From DATDCV01 sp036524155 (GTDB taxonomy: Bacteria > Verrucomicrobiota > Verrucomicrobiia > Limisphaerales > UBA8199): a stretch of DNA of 8,962 nucleotides. Shown here in pieces: positions 4,828-8,962 of the stretch (its first letter is position 1; every line of letters begins with the position of its first letter). The notes below the pieces were generated by a model. The model was not told the origin of the DNA. It was given only the letters and a program-made list of their open reading frames with translations, and did not search any database. Location of the stretch: NCBI GenBank assembly GCA_036524155.1, contig DATDCV010000512.1:1-8962 (forward strand). Reading direction: 5' to 3'. A program made the position numbers and the translations under genes.

Positions 4828-6807
4828 ATGAAACCAACAAAACCGCTTAGCACAGTCCTGCTTTTCGCGCTGACGTCCGTGGCGACCGCTATCGCCGCCC
4901 CCATTGAACTGAAGCTGGACATGGCCAAGACCGGGGCGCCCATCAGCCCCTATATCTATGGGCAATTTGTCGAGCATCTGGGTCGCTGTATCTATGGCGG
5001 CATCTGGGCTCAGATGCTGGAAGACAGGAAATTTTATTTTCCGATCACGGCGGACTACTCGCCCTACCGGGATCTGACCAACAGCGCGTTCCCCGTCGTG
5101 GGCGCTTCACCCTGGCAGATTATCGGTCCCAGCAGCGGGGTCGCGATGGTCAAGGAAGGCGCATTCGTCGGGCGCCATTCGCCGCGCATCAACGCCGGCG
5201 TGGGCATCCGCCAAAGTGACCTGGGACTGGTCGCGGGCAAAAGCTACGAAGGCTACCTCTGGGCCAAGCCAGTGGACGGCAGCGCGGAAATTGAGGTCGC
5301 GCTTGCCTGGGGCCAAGGCGACACCGAGCGCGCCAGCACCAGAACGAAATTCAGCGGTCGCGAATACTCGAAGAAATCTTTTTCGTTCACCTCCAGGGCC
5401 GGCACGGACAAGGGCATGTTGGATATCCGCGTGGTGAAGGGCAATGTGCTGCTCGGCCCGCCTTCCCTTATGCCGGCTGACAATGTGCGGGGGATGCGGG
5501 CGGACACACTCGCGCTGCTCAAACAGCTTAACGGGTCGGTCTATCGCTGGCCGGGTGGGAACTTCGTCAGCGGCTACGATTGGCGTGATGGCATCGGTGA
5601 GCGCGACCGCCGCCCGCCTCGCAAGAACCCAGCGTGGACCGGCGTCGAGCACAACGATTTCGGCACCGACGAGTTCATCGCCTTCTGCCGTGAGATCAAG
5701 ACTGAGCCGATGATCGCGGTGAACACCGGGTTTGGCGACGCTTATTCCGCGGCGCAGTGGGTCGAATACTGTAACGCGTCGACCAGGACCATCGGCGGGA
5801 ATTGGCGCGCGAAGAACGGCCACAACGCGCCCTACGGCGTGAAATTCTGGTGCGTGGGCAACGAGATGTTCGGGCCCTGGCAGCTTGGCTTCATGCAGAT
5901 GGAGCATTACACCCTCAAGCATAACACCGTCGCCGAATACATGTGGAAGGTGGACCCGAGCATCAAACTCACCGGTGTGGGCGACCTCGCCACGATCAAT
6001 AAGGAGAATGATCCCAATCAGGCGAAATCCGGCAAGGGGTGTTCTCAAATCATGCTCGAAAATTGCGCCGACCACATGTCAATGCTCTCGGAGCATTTCT
6101 ATCGCGGGCGTGTCCCGTGGACGAAGGACGAACGCACGAACCTGCTGGCGCATGTCGCGATGCTGCGCGAGTCCATCCGTGAGAAAGCCGACGGCCATCG
6201 CAAACTCCAAGCCGGGTTGGCGAATCTCCAGGGCCGCATCGTCCCCATTGCCATGGACGAATGGAACTACTGGCACCGCGAGTACGCCTTCGGCGAACTG
6301 GGGTGCGTCTATGAACTCCAGGACGGCCTCGGTGTCGCCGCGGGCCTGCACGAGAACTTTCGTCAGAGCGAGCTCATCCAAATGGCACATTACGCGCAAA
6401 CGGTCAACGTCATCGGCGCCATCAAAACGACTAAGACGGCTGCAGAAATGGAGACCACCGGGTTGGTCTTGCAAATGTACCGCGCACACTACGGGCAGAT
6501 CCCGCTGCGCCTCGAGCAGAACTTTGCCCCGTGTGATCTCGCCGCCGCTCTCACGAAAGACGGCAAGACACTCACCATCGCAGTCATGAACCCGACCGAG
6601 TCTGAAATTGAGCTCGCTCCCTCGGTCTCAGGCGCAACGCTGACCGGGTCTGCGACGCGCTGGCACATCACCGGCCCGAGTCCGACCGCGCACAACACTC
6701 CAGGCAAACCTCGTGTAGTAGACATTCAGCGCACCGATGGGCTCGCAGTCACCTCGCCGCTGCGTGTGCCGGCCTTGAGCGCGACAGTCTTTGAGCTGCG
6801 CCTGTGA
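4828..6807 (+). CDS. Exported GH51 alpha-L-arabinofuranosidase
   Basis: A 659-residue protein of glycoside hydrolase family 51, which releases terminal L-arabinofuranose from arabinoxylan and arabinan with retention. ATG 4828 gives a clear signal peptide (MKPTKPLSTVLL through ATAIAA, cleavage before PIELK). The frame is open back to a TTG at 4765, but that extension spoils the signal. IYGQFVEHLGRCIYGGIW near residues 43-60 is the family's opening. Residues about 92-205 form an inserted beta-sandwich like CBM4/9. The barrel resumes at RWPGGNF (240-246), the acid/base is Glu346 in GNEMFG, and the nucleophile is Glu478 in MDEW. The C-terminal 150 residues form the usual beta-sandwich. All catalytic residues are present. 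Many characterised GH51 enzymes are cytoplasmic, so export here is notable. It sits 107 bp after the fusion gene and 68 bp before the symporter, probably in the same operon. Arabinosidase versus another GH51 activity is judged from family and context. Confidence 0.9.
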   Translation: MKPTKPLSTVLLFALTSVATAIAAPIELKLDMAKTGAPISPYIYGQFVEHLGRCIYGGIWAQMLEDRKFYFPITADYSPYRDLTNSAFPVVGASPWQIIGPSSGVAMVKEGAFVGRHSPRINAGVGIRQSDLGLVAGKSYEGYLWAKPVDGSAEIEVALAWGQGDTERASTRTKFSGREYSKKSFSFTSRAGTDKGMLDIRVVKGNVLLGPPSLMPADNVRGMRADTLALLKQLNGSVYRWPGGNFVSGYDWRDGIGERDRRPPRKNPAWTGVEHNDFGTDEFIAFCREIKTEPMIAVNTGFGDAYSAAQWVEYCNASTRTIGGNWRAKNGHNAPYGVKFWCVGNEMFGPWQLGFMQMEHYTLKHNTVAEYMWKVDPSIKLTGVGDLATINKENDPNQAKSGKGCSQIMLENCADHMSMLSEHFYRGRVPWTKDERTNLLAHVAMLRESIREKADGHRKLQAGLANLQGRIVPIAMDEWNYWHREYAFGELGCVYELQDGLGVAAGLHENFRQSELIQMAHYAQTVNVIGAIKTTKTAAEMETTGLVLQMYRAHYGQIPLRLEQNFAPCDLAAALTKDGKTLTIAVMNPTESEIELAPSVSGATLTGSATRWHITGPSPTAHNTPGKPRVVDIQRTDGLAVTSPLRVPALSATVFELRL

Positions 6808-6875
6808 CTGGAGACGCCATGCGTTGCCGCCCTAAGCATTGTGGCGCGCCGCACACTTGAACCCAAAGCCGCTTA

Positions 6876-8300
6876 ATGGCGAGCACAATTCCAACAACAG
6901 AACCCCCACCCGTTAGCGATCGTCTCAGGACGCGCGAATACGTCGGCTACGCTCTCGGCGATACCGCCTCGAATTTCTTTTTCCAGACGTTCAACATTTT
7001 TCTCACCTACTACTACGTGGATGTCTGGGGCATTCCGGCGACCGCGCTGTTGTGGTTGATTCCGCTGGTGCGGGCCTTTGGGGGATTCGATGACGTGATC
7101 ATGGGCCTCATCGCCGACCGGACCAACACGCGATGGGGCAAGTTCCGGCCTTATCTTCTTTTCGGCGCCGTGCCATACGGCATCTGTGGATACCTGATGT
7201 TTGCGGGGCCGGACTTGGGGCCGAATGGCAAGATCGCCTATGCGGCCATCACCTACGCGCTCATGATGGTGAGCTACACGGTGATCAACGTGCCATACTC
7301 GGCGATGCTGGGGGTCATCAGCCCGTCGCCGCGCACGCGCACAGTCGCCTCCACCTGCCGGTTCATCGGGGCATTCGGGGCGGCATTCCTGATTTCGTTG
7401 TTCGTTCGTCCGCTCGTGAAATACCTCGGGGCCGAAAGCGAGGTTCACGGCTTCCAACTGACGATGGCGATCTTCGCTGTCGTTTCGGTGGTGCTCATTT
7501 TAATCACCTTTGCCACAACGAATGAGCGCGTCACGCCACCGCCCCAGCAGCAGACCAACGTGCGGGAGGAACTCGCTGAACTGGTCAAGAATTGGCCCTG
7601 GGTTGTTCTGCTCCTCACCTCCATATTCTCCAACGCCTTCTCCGCGCTGCGTTCAGGCAGCACGATCTTTTATTTCAAGTACGTGCAGGGCTACGATACC
7701 ACTCCCATCGTCTGGACGCTGGACCATACGACGCTGTTTCTGACGAGCGGCGCGCTGGGGTTGGTGCTTGGCACCGTCTGCCTTGGTCCCATTGCCCGCA
7801 AGGTGGACAAGAAGTATTACGCGGCGGCACTCAGCCTCGTGACGGGTCTGTGCTTTCTCGCCTTCTTCTTCATTCCCAAGGGGCAATTCGGCTGGATGGT
7901 CGCATTGAACGTGCTGGCACAATTCTGTGCGGGCCCGACCTCCGCGCTAACTTGGGCGCTTTATGCCGATGTAGCCGATTACGGGGAGTTCAAGTACGGC
8001 CGCCGCTCGACCGGGCTGATCTATTCCGCATCGCTGTTCTCCATCAAGGCCGGCATCCTGATCGGCGGCTTCCTCGTGCCGCTTTTTCTCGCGCGGTTCG
8101 GCTACGTCAAAGGCGCGGCCACACAGACCACGACGGCTCTGCTCGGCATTGCCCTGGCCTTCTCCATTGGACCCGCGTTGTTCGCGCTGCTGAAGGCCGT
8201 CGCGCTCACGATCTATCCGCTGAATCAGAAACGTGTAGATGAGATTGAGCAGGCACTGACGGGGCGGCGGGTTGCAGCACTTGAAACCAAAACCGCATGA
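6876..8300 (+). CDS. GPH-family sugar:cation symporter, probably for xylo-oligosaccharides or pentosides
   Basis: A 474-residue inner-membrane protein of the glycoside-pentoside-hexuronide:cation symporter family (MelB/XynP/XylP relatives, MFS fold, about 12 membrane helices). Family motifs are YALGDTASN (25-33), the acidic pair in FDDVIMG (71-77), ADRTNTRWGKFRPYLL (80-95), NVPYSAM (138-144) and ADYGEFKYGRRSTGLIYSA (367-385). Asp72/Asp73 correspond to the cation-site region of MelB. A charged loop around residues 213-235 separates the two helix bundles. The length is typical and the C-terminus is short and polar, without the EIIA-like domain of lactose permeases. No Shine-Dalgarno precedes ATG 6876. 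Its last codons overlap the start of the beta-xylosidase as ATGA, the strongest hint that its cargo is that enzyme's substrate, xylobiose or short xylo-oligosaccharides. Free arabinose or xylose remain possible. Confidence 0.9.
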   Translation: MASTIPTTEPPPVSDRLRTREYVGYALGDTASNFFFQTFNIFLTYYYVDVWGIPATALLWLIPLVRAFGGFDDVIMGLIADRTNTRWGKFRPYLLFGAVPYGICGYLMFAGPDLGPNGKIAYAAITYALMMVSYTVINVPYSAMLGVISPSPRTRTVASTCRFIGAFGAAFLISLFVRPLVKYLGAESEVHGFQLTMAIFAVVSVVLILITFATTNERVTPPPQQQTNVREELAELVKNWPWVVLLLTSIFSNAFSALRSGSTIFYFKYVQGYDTTPIVWTLDHTTLFLTSGALGLVLGTVCLGPIARKVDKKYYAAALSLVTGLCFLAFFFIPKGQFGWMVALNVLAQFCAGPTSALTWALYADVADYGEFKYGRRSTGLIYSASLFSIKAGILIGGFLVPLFLARFGYVKGAATQTTTALLGIALAFSIGPALFALLKAVALTIYPLNQKRVDEIEQALTGRRVAALETKTA

Positions 8301-8962
8301 GCATCCGCAATCCCATCCTCGCCGGCTTCAACCCCGACCCTTCTATCTTGCGCGTCGGGGACGACTACTACATCGCCACCTCAACCTTCGAGTGGTTCCC
8401 CGGCGTGCAGATCCATCACTCCCGCGATCTCGCGCACTGGCAATTGGTGATGCGCCCGCTCTCTCGTCCCAGCCAGCTTAACATGCTGGGAAACCCCGAT
8501 TCCTGCGGGGTCTGGGCACCGTGCCTGACTCATGCGGATGGATTGTTCTGGCTGATTTACACCGACGTGAAGCGCTATGGCCGCACCACGGTGGGGGGTG
8601 CGAGCGGTGCCTCCTTGCGCGATTTCCACAACTTCCTGGTCACCAGCCCGCGCATTGACGGTGAGTGGTCCGACCCGGTCCCGTTGAACAGCAGCGGCTT
8701 TGACCCCTCGCTGTTCCACGATGACGACGGCCGCAAGTATTTGCTGAACATGCTCTGGGACCATCGGCCTGGAAATAATCGATTCGCCGGCATCGTTCTG
8801 CAGGAATACTCGGTGAACGAGCGACGGCTCATTGGCGAGCGAAGGATGATTTTCAACGGAACGCCGCTGGGATTTACGGAAGCGGCGCATCTTTACAAGC
8901 GCAACGGCTGGTATTACCTGCTAACGGCAGAAGGGGGCACCGGCTGGGGCCATGCGGTGACC
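8297..8962 (+). CDS. xynB: GH43 beta-xylosidase, cytoplasmic (3' end outside window)
   Basis: The first 222 residues of a family GH43 beta-xylosidase of the XynB/SXA type, which splits xylobiose and xylo-oligosaccharides from the non-reducing end with inversion. There is no signal peptide: it begins MSIRNPILAGFNPDPSI. The opening with GDDYYIATSTFEWFPGVQIHHS is diagnostic of the subfamily. Catalytic residues are Asp14 (base, NPDPS), Asp136 (GFDPSLFHDDDG) and Glu195 (FTEAAHLYK, acid). Relative to the Selenomonas numbering I recall (14, 127, 186), the last two are shifted by nine, indicating an insertion around residues 92-111 (KRYGRTTVGGASGASLRDF). Full-length relatives are about 530-540 residues and end in a beta-sandwich domain, so roughly 300 residues lie beyond the window. 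The start overlaps the symporter stop (ATGA), so translation is probably coupled and uptake is matched to hydrolysis. Confidence 0.93.
   Translation, partial: MSIRNPILAGFNPDPSILRVGDDYYIATSTFEWFPGVQIHHSRDLAHWQLVMRPLSRPSQLNMLGNPDSCGVWAPCLTHADGLFWLIYTDVKRYGRTTVGGASGASLRDFHNFLVTSPRIDGEWSDPVPLNSSGFDPSLFHDDDGRKYLLNMLWDHRPGNNRFAGIVLQEYSVNERRLIGERRMIFNGTPLGFTEAAHLYKRNGWYYLLTAEGGTGWGHAVT

Noticed and set aside
5107..6075. Minus-strand open frame of 322 codons inside the GH51 gene
   Set aside because: Shadow of the GH51 reading frame, which carries both catalytic glutamates and all family motifs.
6815..6856. Possible hairpin between the GH51 and symporter genes, including the palindrome GGCGCGCC
   Set aside because: The arms pair poorly and no T-tract follows; an 8-bp GC palindrome is unremarkable in this base composition.

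Overview
The window is a compact carbohydrate-degradation locus from a GC-rich bacterium, preceded by a small transposase with its own palindromic repeats. The combination of a REP-associated tyrosine transposase (RAYT), exported multi-domain hemicellulases, a GPH-type sugar symporter and no SusC/SusD pair suggests a soil, sediment or gut Verrucomicrobiota-like (PVC group) genome. That assignment is inferred from gene style, not from any phylogenetic marker.

Layout, all genes on the + strand. Positions 42-925 hold a RAYT gene (122-826) flanked on each side by a paired inverted palindromic repeat (42-115 and 849-925). These share an identical 29-bp core at 86-114 and 894-922. Positions 969-8962 hold a five-gene xylan/arabinoxylan cluster. 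It starts with a strong Shine-Dalgarno (955-962) in front of an exported non-catalytic beta-sandwich protein. Next, overlapping by GTGA, comes a 1023-residue exported protein with three enzyme-like modules: an SGNH/SASA acetylesterase, a five-bladed propeller of GH43/GH117 type, and a GH8 module of the Rex (reducing-end xylose-releasing exo-oligoxylanase) type. An exported GH51 alpha-L-arabinofuranosidase, a GPH cation symporter and, overlapping by ATGA, a cytoplasmic GH43 beta-xylosidase cut by the right edge complete it.

Inferred pathway: outside the cytoplasm, the esterase module removes acetyl groups, GH51 and possibly the propeller module remove side chains, and the GH8 module trims xylose from reducing ends. 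The symporter then brings short xylo-oligosaccharides or pentoses across the inner membrane, and the GH43 enzyme, which lacks a signal peptide, splits them to xylose. The most unusual items are the esterase-propeller-GH8 fusion and the RAYT/repeat cassette abutting the operon leader. No tRNA, rRNA, CRISPR or convincing terminator was seen. No gap between genes exceeds about 145 bp.
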